The translations under genes were made by a program, and so were the position numbers. Below the pieces are notes generated by a model. That model ran no database searches. It had not been told where the DNA came from and was given only the letters and a program-made list of their open reading frames with translations. DNA of 64,000 nucleotides. Origin: Streptomyces sp. CA-210063. Its GTDB lineage: Bacteria; Actinomycetota; Actinomycetes; Streptomycetales; Streptomycetaceae. The number at the start of each line of letters is the position of its first letter. Position 1 is the first letter of the stretch. This document shows positions 28,320 through 37,693 of the stretch, piece by piece. Location: contig NZ_CP102512.1 in the NCBI RefSeq assembly GCF_024612015.1, positions 9,052,001-9,116,000 on the forward strand. Direction: 5' to 3'.

Positions 28320-29366
28320 GTGAACATCGGTGAGATCGCCAAGCGGGCCGGTGTCTCGCGGAGCACCGTGTCCTACGCGTTGAGCGGCAAGCGCCCGGTC
28401 TCCGAGGACACGCGCCGGCGGATCCAGCGGGTCGTCGACGAGCTGGGTTACCGGCCCAGCGCCAGTGCCCGCGCCCTGGCCAACGGGCGGACCCGCACGA
28501 TCGGCCTGGTCTTCCCGCCGGCCGGGAACCACTACACGGGGATGCAGCTGGACTTCATCGGCAGCGTGGTGGAGGCCGCCGCGGCCCACGACTACGACGT
28601 GCTGCTGTCCCCCAGCGGCATGGACAGCGACCGTTCCTTCCAGCGGTTGCTGGGGGAGCGGCGGGTGGACGGCGCGATCCTGATGGAGATCAGGCTGGAG
28701 GACGACCGGGTCGACCATCTCACCGCCCTGGACTTCCCCTCCGTCGCCATCGGCCGTACCGCCCGTCCCGAAGGCGGTTGGTGGGTGGGCCTCGACCACA
28801 CCGCGCTGGTCGAGCGTTGCGTCCACCACCTGGCGGATCTCGGCCACCGCCGGGTCGCCTTCGTCAACCGTCCCGAGCAGCTGCTGCGGACCGGGTACGA
28901 GTCCGCGCACCGCGGCCTGGACGGCTTCACGAAGGCCGCGGCCGAGCGTGGGCTGACGGTCCGGACGTACTGCTGCGGGGACGACGCCTCCTCCGGCCAG
29001 ACCTGTGTGGAAAGGATCCTGCACGACGACCCGGCCACCACGGCCCTGGTCACGCTGAACGAGGCCGCGCTGGGCGGCCTCTACCGGGGGCTGGCCGAGG
29101 CCGGACGCCATGTGCCGCGCGACTTCTCCGTCACCGGGGTCGTGGCCGGCCGGTGGGCGGAGACGGTGACCCCGCAGCTCACCGCGGCGGACGTACCGGC
29201 GGCCGAGATGGGCCGTCTCGCCGTCGACCTGCTGGTGGAGCGGTTCGACCAGCCCGACACGCCGCCCCGGCACCACCTGCTCGCACCGCCGATCTCCCTG
29301 CGGGCCAGCACCGGACCCGCGGGAGCCACGCCCAGCGCGGACGCCGGGTCCGATACGACGCCCTGA
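28320..29366 (+). CDS. LacI-family transcriptional repressor of the carbohydrate locus
   Basis: A 348-residue LacI regulator. Residues 1-50 are the HTH and hinge (IGEIAKRAGVSRSTVSYALS, then NGRT), and the rest is a sugar-binding periplasmic-protein-like domain. It starts at GTG 28320 after AAGGAG. The operators CGAACCGGTTCG on both sides of its promoter are the expected palindromic targets with a central CG. It would repress the glycosidase to its left and itself, and probably the ABC importer to its right, until a sugar released by the glycosidase binds. Confidence 0.92.
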   Translation: MNIGEIAKRAGVSRSTVSYALSGKRPVSEDTRRRIQRVVDELGYRPSASARALANGRTRTIGLVFPPAGNHYTGMQLDFIGSVVEAAAAHDYDVLLSPSGMDSDRSFQRLLGERRVDGAILMEIRLEDDRVDHLTALDFPSVAIGRTARPEGGWWVGLDHTALVERCVHHLADLGHRRVAFVNRPEQLLRTGYESAHRGLDGFTKAAAERGLTVRTYCCGDDASSGQTCVERILHDDPATTALVTLNEAALGGLYRGLAEAGRHVPRDFSVTGVVAGRWAETVTPQLTAADVPAAEMGRLAVDLLVERFDQPDTPPRHHLLAPPISLRASTGPAGATPSADAGSDTTP

Positions 29367-29477
29367 CCCCACCCACGGGACACCGCACTCCCACCTCCTT
29401 CCTCACCCCGCCGAACACCCGACCCCGAACCGCGCATGGGCGCGTTCGGCGTGCCCACCTTCCCCGGCAGCCCCGTC

Positions 29478-29555
29478 CTCGGCACCCGCATGCCGGAAAC
29501 CGTCTCGGCACCCGCATGCCGGAAACCGTCTCGGCACCCGCATGCCAGAAACAAA
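29478..29555 (+). repeat. 26-bp tandem repeat, three copies
   Basis: Three consecutive units starting at 29478, 29504 and 29530, each beginning CTCGGCACCCGCATGCC. The third differs in its last bases. They lie just before the importer binding-protein gene, and each holds a GCATGC palindrome. They could modulate its expression or be a replication-slippage product. Confidence 0.8.
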
Positions 29556-29565
29556 GGAACCCGCC

Positions 29566-30813
29566 ATGAACAGCTTCTCCAGACAGCGCCGTCTGACCGC
29601 CGCGGCCCTGACCGCCCTGGCCGTTGCCACCAGCGTCACCGCCTGCGGCTCCGGCTCGGGCGGCACCGGGACGAAGGCCGCGGACAGCGGCACGTACACC
29701 GTCTGGGACCCGTACCCGCAGTTCGACAAGGGCTCGGCCTGGGCGAAGCTGCTGGACGACTGCGGCACCGAGGCCGGCGTGAAGATCAAGCGGACCGCGT
29801 TCGACACCAGCGACCTGTCGAACAAGGCGCTGCTGGCGGCGCAGCAGGACAACTCCGCGGACATCCTCATCGTCGACAACCCCGTCGTGTCGACCCTGGC
29901 CGAGGCCGGCGTCCTCACCACGACCGACGACAACAAGCTGGACACCTCCAAGGCAGACCCCAACCTGCTCGCGGCCGGCCAGTCGGGCGGGAAGACATAC
30001 GGCACGCCGATCGGCGCCAACACCCTCGCCCTCTACTACAACGAGAAGGTGCTCAAGGAAGCCGGCGTGGACATCGCCTCGGTCAAGGACTGGGCGTCGC
30101 TGACGGCCGCGCTGGACAAGGTCGAGAAGGCGGGCAAGAAGGGCATCACCTTCTCGGCGATCGGAACGGAGGAGGGCAGCTTCCAGTTCCTGCCGTGGTT
30201 CTGGGGCTCGGGCGCCCAGCTGACCGACCTCGACTCCGCCGAGGCCGTCTCGGCGCTGACGCTGTGGAGCGACTGGCTGAAGAAGGGGTACGCGCCCAAC
30301 TCGGTCATCAACAACACCCAGACGACCAGCTGGCAGGAGTTCGCGACCGGCGACTACGCCTTCGCCGAGAACGGCACCTGGCAGCTCGCGAACGCCGAGA
30401 AGGCGGGCTTCGAGTACGGCGTCATCCCCGTCCCCGGCGCCGACGGTGGCAACGCCGCCGCCCCGACCGGCGGCGAGTTCGTCACCCTCCCCGTCCAGGG
30501 CGACACCGGCCGCTACACCACCTCCCAGAAGCTGGCGACCTGTCTGACCAGCACCGAGAACCTGTACGACACCGACACCACGCTGTCCTACGTGGCGCCC
30601 ACCAGTGAGGTCCAGGACAAGCAGGTGGCGGCGAACGCCGAGCTGAAGCCGTGGGTCGAGGCGGTGAAGGCGGCCAAGGGGCGCACCAGCGACGACCTGG
30701 GCACCACGTACCCGAAGATCTCCGAGCAGATGTGGAAGGCCGTCCAGTCCGCCCTCAGCGGCTCGCAGTCCCCGAAGGACGCGCTGAGCGCCGCCCAGTC
30801 CGCCGTCAAGTGA
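29566..30813 (+). CDS. Sugar ABC transporter substrate-binding lipoprotein
   Basis: A 415-residue CUT1-type binding protein with an N-terminal lipobox (VTACGSG). The fold features include DNPVVSTLAEAG, YGTPIGANTLALYYNEKVLKE and FAENGTWQLANAEKAG. ATG 29566 is chosen because AAAGGA lies 8 bases upstream; an in-frame ATG at 29542 would add eight residues ahead of the signal peptide. It is followed at once by two permease genes. Its ligand should be an oligosaccharide from the secreted glycosidase encoded beyond the LacI gene. Confidence 0.88.
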   Translation: MNSFSRQRRLTAAALTALAVATSVTACGSGSGGTGTKAADSGTYTVWDPYPQFDKGSAWAKLLDDCGTEAGVKIKRTAFDTSDLSNKALLAAQQDNSADILIVDNPVVSTLAEAGVLTTTDDNKLDTSKADPNLLAAGQSGGKTYGTPIGANTLALYYNEKVLKEAGVDIASVKDWASLTAALDKVEKAGKKGITFSAIGTEEGSFQFLPWFWGSGAQLTDLDSAEAVSALTLWSDWLKKGYAPNSVINNTQTTSWQEFATGDYAFAENGTWQLANAEKAGFEYGVIPVPGADGGNAAAPTGGEFVTLPVQGDTGRYTTSQKLATCLTSTENLYDTDTTLSYVAPTSEVQDKQVAANAELKPWVEAVKAAKGRTSDDLGTTYPKISEQMWKAVQSALSGSQSPKDALSAAQSAVK

Positions 30814-30833
30814 CACCGGACAAGGGCCACTTG

Positions 30834-31808
30834 ATGAGCCACACGACACAAGTGCCGTACCGCCGGCCCGTGTCCGGTCACAGCGGTGCGGCCCCCGCCG
30901 CCGCACCGCCCCGGGTCCGGCGTCGCCCCGGCTCCCAGCAGTGGGCCGCCTGGGCCTTCCTCGCCCCGGTGACCCTCTACCTCGTCCTCTTCTACGCCTA
31001 TCCGCTCTACCGCAACCTCGATCTGAGCCTGCGCGACTACACCGTCCGCTCCTTCGTCCAGGGCGACGCGCCGTTCACGGGCCTGGAGAACTACCGGACC
31101 GTCCTCGACGACCCGGCCTTCGCCCCGGCCCTGCTGCACACGGTCGTGTTCACCGTCGTCTGCCTCCTCTTCCAGTACGTCATCGGCCTGGCCCTCGCGG
31201 TCTTCTTCACCCAGCACTTCCGGCTCTCCGCCACCCTGCGAGCTCTGTTCCTGGTGCCCTGGCTGCTGCCGCTGATCGTGTCGGCCTCCACCTGGTCGTG
31301 GATGCTCAACAGCGAATCGGGCATCGTCAACGCCGCGTTGGGCGTCGTAGGCATCGACCCGGTGAACTGGCTGACCTCACCGTCCTGGTCGCTGACCTCC
31401 GTGATCATCGCCAACATCTGGATCGGCGTGCCGTTCAACCTGGTCGTGCTGTACAGCGGCCTGCAGTCCATACCGGCGGGGCTGTACGAGGCCGCCGCCC
31501 TCGACGGGGCGGGTGCCTGGCGGCGGTTTTGGAGCATCACCTTCCCGCTGCTGCGTCCGGTGTCCGCGATCACGCTGCTCCTCGGGCTGGTCTACACGCT
31601 CAAGGTCTTCGACATCATCTGGATCATGACCAAGGGAGGCCCCGCCGAGTCGTCCACGACCTTCGCCACCTGGTCCTACCAGCTCGGTTTCGGCAACCTC
31701 GTGCCCGCCTTCGGCCCGGGCGCGGCCGTCGGCAACCTGCTCGTCGTCGCCGCCCTCGTCTTCGGCCTGATCCACGTCCGCGTCCAGAGAAAGCAGGCGC
31801 TGTCATGA
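30834..31808 (+). CDS. Sugar ABC transporter permease (MalF type)
   Basis: A 324-residue inner-membrane permease with a roughly 40-residue basic N-terminus, six predicted membrane spans, and the EAA loop EAAALDGAGAWRRFWSITFPL that contacts the ATPase. The start ATG 30834 lies 20 bases after the binding-protein stop. It overlaps the next permease by ATGA. There is no ATP-binding gene in the locus, so a shared multi-sugar ATPase (MsiK-like), as is general in Streptomyces, probably energises it. Confidence 0.9.
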   Translation: MSHTTQVPYRRPVSGHSGAAPAAAPPRVRRRPGSQQWAAWAFLAPVTLYLVLFYAYPLYRNLDLSLRDYTVRSFVQGDAPFTGLENYRTVLDDPAFAPALLHTVVFTVVCLLFQYVIGLALAVFFTQHFRLSATLRALFLVPWLLPLIVSASTWSWMLNSESGIVNAALGVVGIDPVNWLTSPSWSLTSVIIANIWIGVPFNLVVLYSGLQSIPAGLYEAAALDGAGAWRRFWSITFPLLRPVSAITLLLGLVYTLKVFDIIWIMTKGGPAESSTTFATWSYQLGFGNLVPAFGPGAAVGNLLVVAALVFGLIHVRVQRKQALS

Positions 31809-32659
31809 GCCGAAGCGACAGGCGCACGCGGGGAGCGACGACCGTCCGCGGGCGCACCTGGGGAAAGACGGCCATCGGCCTCCTGCTGACCGGGATCATG
31901 CTCTTCCCCGTCTACTGGATGCTCAACGTGTCCCTCACCCGCGACCAGGACCTGCGCAAGAGCCCGCCCGACCTGTTCCCCACCCACGGCACACTGGACG
32001 GCTACCGCAAGGTGCTGGACGAGCAGTTGCCCTACCTCGGCACCAGCCTCGTCATCGGCCTCGGCACGGTCGTCCTGACCTTGGCCCTCGCCGCACCCGC
32101 CGGATACGCGCTGGCCAAGCTGCGCCCGCGCGGCGGCGGCGTCCTCGGCTTCGTCCTGCTGGCCGCCCAGATGATCCCCGGCATCATCATGGCCATGGGC
32201 TTCTACGCCATCTACCTCAGCCTCGGCCTGCTCCAGTCGGTCCCCGGCCTGATCGTCGCCGACTCCACCCTGGCCGTCCCCTTCGCGGTACTCATCTTCA
32301 CCGCGTTCATGTCCGGCATCCCCGGCGAACTGCTCCAGGCCGCGAAGACCGACGGCGCCGGGCCGCTGCGCACCTTCTGGTCGATCGTCCTGCCCATGAG
32401 CCGCAACGCCGTCGTCACGGTGTCCCTCTTCGCGTTCCTGTGGTCCTGGTCCGACTTCGTCTTCGCCGGCACGCTCGTCAACGGCGGCACCCACGAGCCG
32501 ATCACCCTCGGCATCTACCACTACATAGGCAACAACAACCAGGAGTGGAACGCCATCATGGCCACCGCCGTCGTGGCCTCACTACCGGCCGCGGTGATCC
32601 TCGTCCTCGCCCAGCGCTGCGTCGCCGCCGGTGTGACCGCCGGCGCGGTCAAGGACTGA
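31805..32659 (+). CDS. Sugar ABC transporter permease (MalG type)
   Basis: A 284-residue partner permease with about six membrane spans and the EAA-like loop ELLQAAKTDGAGPLRTFWSI. It begins inside the stop of the preceding permease (ATGA), so the two are made together. It completes the membrane part of the importer. The end lies about 80 bases before the intracellular glycosidase. Confidence 0.9.
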   Translation: MSRSDRRTRGATTVRGRTWGKTAIGLLLTGIMLFPVYWMLNVSLTRDQDLRKSPPDLFPTHGTLDGYRKVLDEQLPYLGTSLVIGLGTVVLTLALAAPAGYALAKLRPRGGGVLGFVLLAAQMIPGIIMAMGFYAIYLSLGLLQSVPGLIVADSTLAVPFAVLIFTAFMSGIPGELLQAAKTDGAGPLRTFWSIVLPMSRNAVVTVSLFAFLWSWSDFVFAGTLVNGGTHEPITLGIYHYIGNNNQEWNAIMATAVVASLPAAVILVLAQRCVAAGVTAGAVKD

Positions 32660-32738
32660 CCCCTCCCCGCTCGCCACGGCCCCACCGACCGTCCGCCGGA
32701 CGGCCGGCGACCCCTGACCGAGAAACGAGTAATCCCCC

Positions 32739-34478
32739 ATGACCGCCGCCCGATCCGGCCCGGCCTTCTCCGTCCACGACATCCCGTTCAGCACGTACGG
32801 ATCCTGGTTCGACATCTCCCCCGTGGTGGCGGAGAAGACCCGTGCCGATGATCTCCACCTGGTCTCGCACCAGAACGGCATGCACGCCGTCCTGCGCCTC
32901 GTGCCGCTCGACGCCGCGACGGGCGAGCGGGCCGAGACCCGCGTGGAGGCGAGACCGGGGCTGCTGAGCTGGATCAGCGCGGCCGGCCGTATCGATCTCG
33001 CCTACGAGTCGCCGGACACCGTACGCCTGCGCGGTGCGGGCCTGTCGCTCAGCGTCGCGGCGGCGGCCCGGACGCTGACCCCGTTCGGCGGCACCTACTT
33101 CTTCCACGACGCGGCCGCCGACGCGTACGTGTTCACGTCGTACGAGACCGGACGCCGCTACCGCGTCACCGTGCTCGCCGGCACGGTGGCCGACACGTTC
33201 GGCAGTCAGGCCCTGGGCGGTGCCGACCGTGGCCTCACCGTCGCCGACACGGACGGTCCCTGGGAGATCGCGGTCGAGGAACTCGACACGGCCCGCCCGC
33301 CGTACGCGGCGACGGCGGCCTTCGACAAGGTCGTCGAGTCCGCGCGGAACTCCTTCGCGGACTTCGTCGACACGGTGGCCCCCTGGCGCTCCTCCGCCAC
33401 CCCGGCCGCCGAACTCGCTGCCTACGTCGTGTGGTCCGCGACCGTACGCCCGGCGGGCCTCGTCACCCGGCCCGCCGTCCTGATGTCCAAGCACTGGATG
33501 GACAAGGTCTGGAGCTGGGACCACTGCTTCAACGCCCTCGCCCTGGCCCCCGGGTGCCCCGAACTGGCCCGGGACCAGTTCCACCTGCCCTTCGACCACC
33601 AGGACGAGACCGGGGCACTGCCCGACTCGGTCACCCACTCCGAGGTCCTCCACAACTTCGTCAAACCACCCATCCACGGTTGGGCCTTCGCCCGGCTGCG
33701 CCGTCGGCTGACCACGCCCCCGGACCGGGCGGAACTGGCCGGGACGTACGACAGGCTGGGACGCTGGACGGAGTTCTGGCTCACCGCACGACGCGCCCCC
33801 GGTGCCGCACTGCCCCACTACCAGCACGGCAACGACAGCGGCTGGGACAACGCCACCACCTTCGACCCCGAACGCGTGGTCGTCACCGCGGACCTGGCCG
33901 CCTTCCTGGTCCTCCAACTGCGCGAACTCGCCGCGCTGGCAACGCACTTGGACAGGCCGGACGAGGCCCGTCGATGGACCCTCACGGCCGAGGCGACGCA
34001 GGCGGCGATGTTCGACGAGCTCTGGACAGGTGACCGGTTCGTCGCGCGGGGGGTCGCGAGCGGCGACACCTGGCACAGTGCCGGCCTCCTCGACCTGATG
34101 CCCATCGTGCTGGGAGAGCATCTGCCGGACGACGTCAGCGGTGTGCTGGCCGACCGCATCGAGGCCCACCTGACTCCGTACGGCCTGGCCACCGAACTGC
34201 CGACCTCGCCGCACTACCTCGCCGACGGCTACTGGCGCGGGCCGATCTGGGCCCCCGCCACGGTCCTCGTCGAGGACGGCCTGCGCCGTGGCGGCCACCA
34301 CCGGCTGGCCGACGAGATCAGCGCCCGTTTTCGTGCCCTGTGCGAGACCCACGGCTTCGCGGAGAACTTCGACGCCCTGACCGGAACGGGTCTGCGCGAC
34401 CGTGCCTACACCTGGACCGCCAGCAGCTACCTCCTCCTCGCCGAAGCCCACGAGAATCCGCAGGCGCGGGATTCCTGA
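32739..34478 (+). CDS. Intracellular GH63-like glycoside hydrolase
   Basis: A 579-residue (alpha/alpha)6-type hydrolase without a signal peptide, so it acts on imported oligosaccharides. Family blocks are KVWSWDHCFNALALA, QHGNDSGWDNATTFD, YWRGPIWAPATVLV and ENFDALTGTGLRDRAYTWT, which match the catalytic part of GH63/trehalase-like inverting enzymes; acidic residues in the second and fourth blocks are probably catalytic. The N-terminal 200 residues form a beta-sandwich domain. It is the last gene of the importer operon and would finish breakdown to monosaccharide. The sugar specificity is not readable. Confidence 0.8.
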   Translation: MTAARSGPAFSVHDIPFSTYGSWFDISPVVAEKTRADDLHLVSHQNGMHAVLRLVPLDAATGERAETRVEARPGLLSWISAAGRIDLAYESPDTVRLRGAGLSLSVAAAARTLTPFGGTYFFHDAAADAYVFTSYETGRRYRVTVLAGTVADTFGSQALGGADRGLTVADTDGPWEIAVEELDTARPPYAATAAFDKVVESARNSFADFVDTVAPWRSSATPAAELAAYVVWSATVRPAGLVTRPAVLMSKHWMDKVWSWDHCFNALALAPGCPELARDQFHLPFDHQDETGALPDSVTHSEVLHNFVKPPIHGWAFARLRRRLTTPPDRAELAGTYDRLGRWTEFWLTARRAPGAALPHYQHGNDSGWDNATTFDPERVVVTADLAAFLVLQLRELAALATHLDRPDEARRWTLTAEATQAAMFDELWTGDRFVARGVASGDTWHSAGLLDLMPIVLGEHLPDDVSGVLADRIEAHLTPYGLATELPTSPHYLADGYWRGPIWAPATVLVEDGLRRGGHHRLADEISARFRALCETHGFAENFDALTGTGLRDRAYTWTASSYLLLAEAHENPQARDS

Positions 34479-34535
34479 GAGACATGGCCTTTCGCGAAGA
34501 CATTCACGCGGTCCGCCGGGGCCGCGCCCGCACCG

Positions 34536-35768
34536 TCAGGTCCCGGGCGTCTCGGCGGCCCTGCCCAACTGGTCGGACAGGCAGGCGAGATACAGAGCCA
34601 TCGTCGTGCGATGGTCGCGCAGTGGGCGGCCGGTGAGCTGCTCGATCTTCTGCATGCGGTAGACCACGGTGTTGCGGTGGACGTGCAGTGCCTCGGCCGC
34701 CCGCACGAGATTGAAGCCGCCCTCGCACCATGCGGTGATCGTGTCGCGGAGCACCGGCCAGTCCGGCTGGGCCCGCAGACCGGCGGCGGTCACCGCGAGC
34801 AGCCGGCTGCGGGCGGGCTGGCCCACCGCCGCCAGGACCTGGTGGATCCGCAGACCGGAGATCAGGTGGACCGGGGCGCCGCTCGCCCCACGGGGCGTCG
34901 GGTGGGCGGGGGAGCCGTTCGTCCGCCGGGCCGTCAGATGGAGCGCGTCGCAGGCGTCCTGGTAGGAGTCGTGGAGGGCGCCGAGGGAGTCGGCCGGTTC
35001 ACCGATCCCGGCGCGCGCGGTGAGGGAGCTCTGCGCGGCGATGACATCGGCGACCCGGCGGCAGTCGGCGACCAGGGACGGCGTCGGCCGGTCGGTCCGG
35101 AGCCGGTGCAGCACGCCGATCCAGCCGGGAGCCGTCGTGGCGACGATGTCCTGGGGGTCGGCGAAGACCTCGCGGACCGTGCGGAGCAGTTCCGAGCGGA
35201 CCAGCGCCATGTCCCGGGCCGGTGCGCCGGGCCGGCGGCTGCCCGGCTCGGCGACGGTCACCTCGAACGCCACCGCGACCCGGCGGAGCCGCAGGTCGAA
35301 GCCCAGCTCGGCGGCCCGGAAGAGCAGGAAGTCGCCCTCGACCACCTGGGGGTCGTACGAGGCGATGTCGGCGAGCAGCTTCTCCGCCGCCCGCTCGGCG
35401 AGCAGACGGGACCGCAGCATCACCGACTCCCGCAGCAGGATCTCCGTCTGACGCTTCACCAGCAGGCCGAAACGCCGCACCTGGGCGGGGGTTCCGGTGA
35501 TCCCGACCGTGCCCACCGCCTGGCCGTGCGTGACCAGCGGCAGGGTGACTCCGGGGCGCACACCCCGTAGCCGTAACGCCTGCGAGGCGTTGTGCGTGGC
35601 CGGTTCCTGGGTGCGGATCACCTCGACGGAGGCCTCGTGGAAGGAGCCGACCCGGCTGCTGTCGCCGCTGCCGATGACCATGCCCTCCGCATCGGTGATC
35701 AGCACGTTGAAACCGATGACCGCGGACGTGTCCCCGGCGATCTCCTGCGCGAGTGACGGGCTCAGCAC
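34536..35768 (-). CDS. CdaR/PucR-type transcriptional regulator
   Basis: A 410-residue regulator with an N-terminal sugar-diacid-recognition-like domain (about 1-135, SPSLAQEIAGDTSAVIGFNVLITD region), a central GGDEF-like degenerate domain, and a C-terminal HTH_30 (NLVRAAEALHVHRNTVVYRM). GTG 35768 is chosen because GGGAGG lies 7 bases upstream. It is divergent from an amino-acid ABC importer/oxidase operon and most likely controls it. CdaR members respond to small carboxylates, so the effector may be an organic acid or amino acid. It is also convergent with the GH63 gene and unlikely to be part of that locus. Confidence 0.85.
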   Translation of the reverse strand: MLSPSLAQEIAGDTSAVIGFNVLITDAEGMVIGSGDSSRVGSFHEASVEVIRTQEPATHNASQALRLRGVRPGVTLPLVTHGQAVGTVGITGTPAQVRRFGLLVKRQTEILLRESVMLRSRLLAERAAEKLLADIASYDPQVVEGDFLLFRAAELGFDLRLRRVAVAFEVTVAEPGSRRPGAPARDMALVRSELLRTVREVFADPQDIVATTAPGWIGVLHRLRTDRPTPSLVADCRRVADVIAAQSSLTARAGIGEPADSLGALHDSYQDACDALHLTARRTNGSPAHPTPRGASGAPVHLISGLRIHQVLAAVGQPARSRLLAVTAAGLRAQPDWPVLRDTITAWCEGGFNLVRAAEALHVHRNTVVYRMQKIEQLTGRPLRDHRTTMALYLACLSDQLGRAAETPGT

Positions 35769-35859
35769 GGGCGTTCCTCCCGTCGAGGGATGGAGCGAAG
35801 CTGGACGCACCGTACAGCCGCGTGGTCGATTTCCACCACAAGTTGATACGAAGTGAACA

Positions 35860-35888
35860 GTGACCCCGGACCTGCCCGCTCATAACCT
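35860..35888 (+). promoter_or_regulatory. Candidate promoter of the amino-acid importer operon
   Basis: GTGACC (35860-35865) and TAACCT (35883-35888) are spaced 17 bases apart and lie about 80 bases before the binding-protein ATG. The match to TTGACN/TANNNT is fair. No convincing CdaR box was seen. Confidence 0.4.
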
Positions 35889-35968
35889 ATGGGCCCATCA
35901 CCTCCCCGCCGGGGGCACACCGCGGTGAACGGCGGGTTCCTTGCAGGCCGATTCGGAAGGCCACGCCG

Positions 35969-36901
35969 ATGATCCGTGTGCGTTCGCTTGTTGCCGCCCT
36001 GTCCGCAACCCTCCTGCTGTCGACCGTCGCCGCCTGTGGCGGGGACGGCGACGACGGCCCGAAGAACGTCTCCGCCAGGACGACCGCCCTGGGCACACTC
36101 ACCCCCGGCGTGCTCAAGGTGGCCGTCCAGCCGTACGCGCCCTACACCAGCGTCCAGGGCGACAAGATCGTCGGGCTGGACGGCGACATCCTCAACCACG
36201 TGGCCGAGAAGCTCGGTCTCCAGATCGAACCCCAGGTCACGGACTTCGCGGGCATGCTCGCCGGGGTGCAGTCCCGCCGCGTCGACATCACGATCGGCGG
36301 GGTCGCCTGGTCGGCGGACCGGCAGAAGCAGGGCCTGTTCACCGACCCGCCCTACTACTCGCCCCCGGCGATGGCCGTGCGGTCCGGGAAGACGTACAAG
36401 ACCGTCGACGACCTGTTGGGCCTGGAGCTCGGCACGGTCGAGGGCTATGTCTGGGTCAAGTCCATCCAGGCCGTCCCCGGCGCGAAACTGCACGCCTATC
36501 CGGACGCCAACGGGGTCTTCGACGACCTCGGCGCGGGCCGTGTCGACGTCGGGTTCCTCGACCCGCTGCTCATCATCGCGGCACAGAAGGAACGGCCCGA
36601 CCTGAAGATCGACACCCAGTACATGACGCCGCCGACCGCCGCACAGGTGAAGGCGGAGCCCGACTACCAGTACTTCCAGCCGTACCAGACAGGCTTCTAC
36701 CTGCCCAAGAAGGCCACCGCGCTGGAGAAGGCGATCTCCGCGGAGATCGACGCCATGTACGGCGACGGCGAACTGAAGAAGCTCGTCGAGAAGTGGGGCG
36801 GAGACCCCGAGCAGTTCCTGAAGCCCACTGCCGACGTCGCCACCGCCCGCCGGGGCGTGGACCGGCCCCAGGACTGGACGCCGCCGTCCATCACGCAGTG
36901 A
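35969..36901 (+). CDS. Amino-acid ABC transporter substrate-binding lipoprotein
   Basis: A 310-residue SBP_bac_3-type protein with a lipobox (VAACGG). It includes LKVAVQPYAPYTS, MLAGVQSRRVDITIGG and RADV-like GRVDVGFLDP. It should bind a polar or modified amino acid. It starts 200 bases from the divergent CdaR gene and heads a four-gene operon (binding protein, permease, ATPase, oxidase) with tight spacing. The oxidase at the end suggests a D-amino acid or an N-substituted amino acid as ligand, which is inference. Confidence 0.85.
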   Translation: MIRVRSLVAALSATLLLSTVAACGGDGDDGPKNVSARTTALGTLTPGVLKVAVQPYAPYTSVQGDKIVGLDGDILNHVAEKLGLQIEPQVTDFAGMLAGVQSRRVDITIGGVAWSADRQKQGLFTDPPYYSPPAMAVRSGKTYKTVDDLLGLELGTVEGYVWVKSIQAVPGAKLHAYPDANGVFDDLGAGRVDVGFLDPLLIIAAQKERPDLKIDTQYMTPPTAAQVKAEPDYQYFQPYQTGFYLPKKATALEKAISAEIDAMYGDGELKKLVEKWGGDPEQFLKPTADVATARRGVDRPQDWTPPSITQ

Positions 36902-36910
36902 GGCAATGAC

Positions 36911-37693
36911 ATGTCCGATCTCTCCGGCTTCTTCGAAGTCCCCTGGTCCGACTACCGGCCCGACCTGCTCGACGCGCTCGGGCGGACCCTCTCCTACACC
37001 GTGGTCAGCTTCGTCGGCGCGGTGCTGCTCGGCCTGACGGTGGCGCTGCTCCGGCTGAGCAGGGCCTGGCCGGCCCGTGCCGTCGCCGCCGTCTACACCG
37101 AGGTCTTCAAGAACGTCCCCCTGCTCGCCATCATCTTCCTGGCCTACTTCGGCCTCGCCTCCGCCGGGCTCCGGCTGGATGTGTTCACGGCCGGCTGCCT
37201 CAGCCTCGTCGTCTTCTACGCCGCCTATCTCTCCGAGATCTTCCGGTCCGCGATCAGCGGAGTGCACGCCGGGCAGACGGAAGCGGGGGAGGCGCTGGGA
37301 CTGGGCAGGGTGGGCATCTTCGGGCACATCATCCTGCCCCAGGCCGTCCGGCAGGCGCTGCCCGGCACCAACACCATGCTGGTCGACCTGCTGAAGTCCA
37401 CCTCGCTGCTCGTCACCGTCTCCGCCGCCGAGCTGATGTCCGAGGGCCGGCTCATCACCTCGGCCACCTTCCGCGCCCTCGAGGTGTACCTGGTCATCTC
37501 GGCCGTCTACTTCGCCCTCTGCTACCCCCTCTCCCAACTCCTCCTGCTCCTGGAGCGCAAGGTACGGGCGGGCGTCCCCCTGTCCCCGTGGCGACGGCGG
37601 CGGCTGCGCGCGACCCGCGCCCTGCTCGGCACCGACGTGATCACCGGGATCGGCGTCGACACCGGCGCGAACGCGAAGGAGGCGACGGTATGA
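36911..37693 (+). CDS. Amino-acid ABC transporter permease
   Basis: A 260-residue HisM/GlnP-type permease with about five membrane spans. It carries the family segments EVFKNVPLLAIIFLAYFG and AGQTEAGEALGLGR (EAA loop), and then ILPQAVRQALPG. It begins 9 bases after the binding-protein stop, and its end overlaps the ATPase start. Confidence 0.9.
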   Translation: MSDLSGFFEVPWSDYRPDLLDALGRTLSYTVVSFVGAVLLGLTVALLRLSRAWPARAVAAVYTEVFKNVPLLAIIFLAYFGLASAGLRLDVFTAGCLSLVVFYAAYLSEIFRSAISGVHAGQTEAGEALGLGRVGIFGHIILPQAVRQALPGTNTMLVDLLKSTSLLVTVSAAELMSEGRLITSATFRALEVYLVISAVYFALCYPLSQLLLLLERKVRAGVPLSPWRRRRLRATRALLGTDVITGIGVDTGANAKEATV

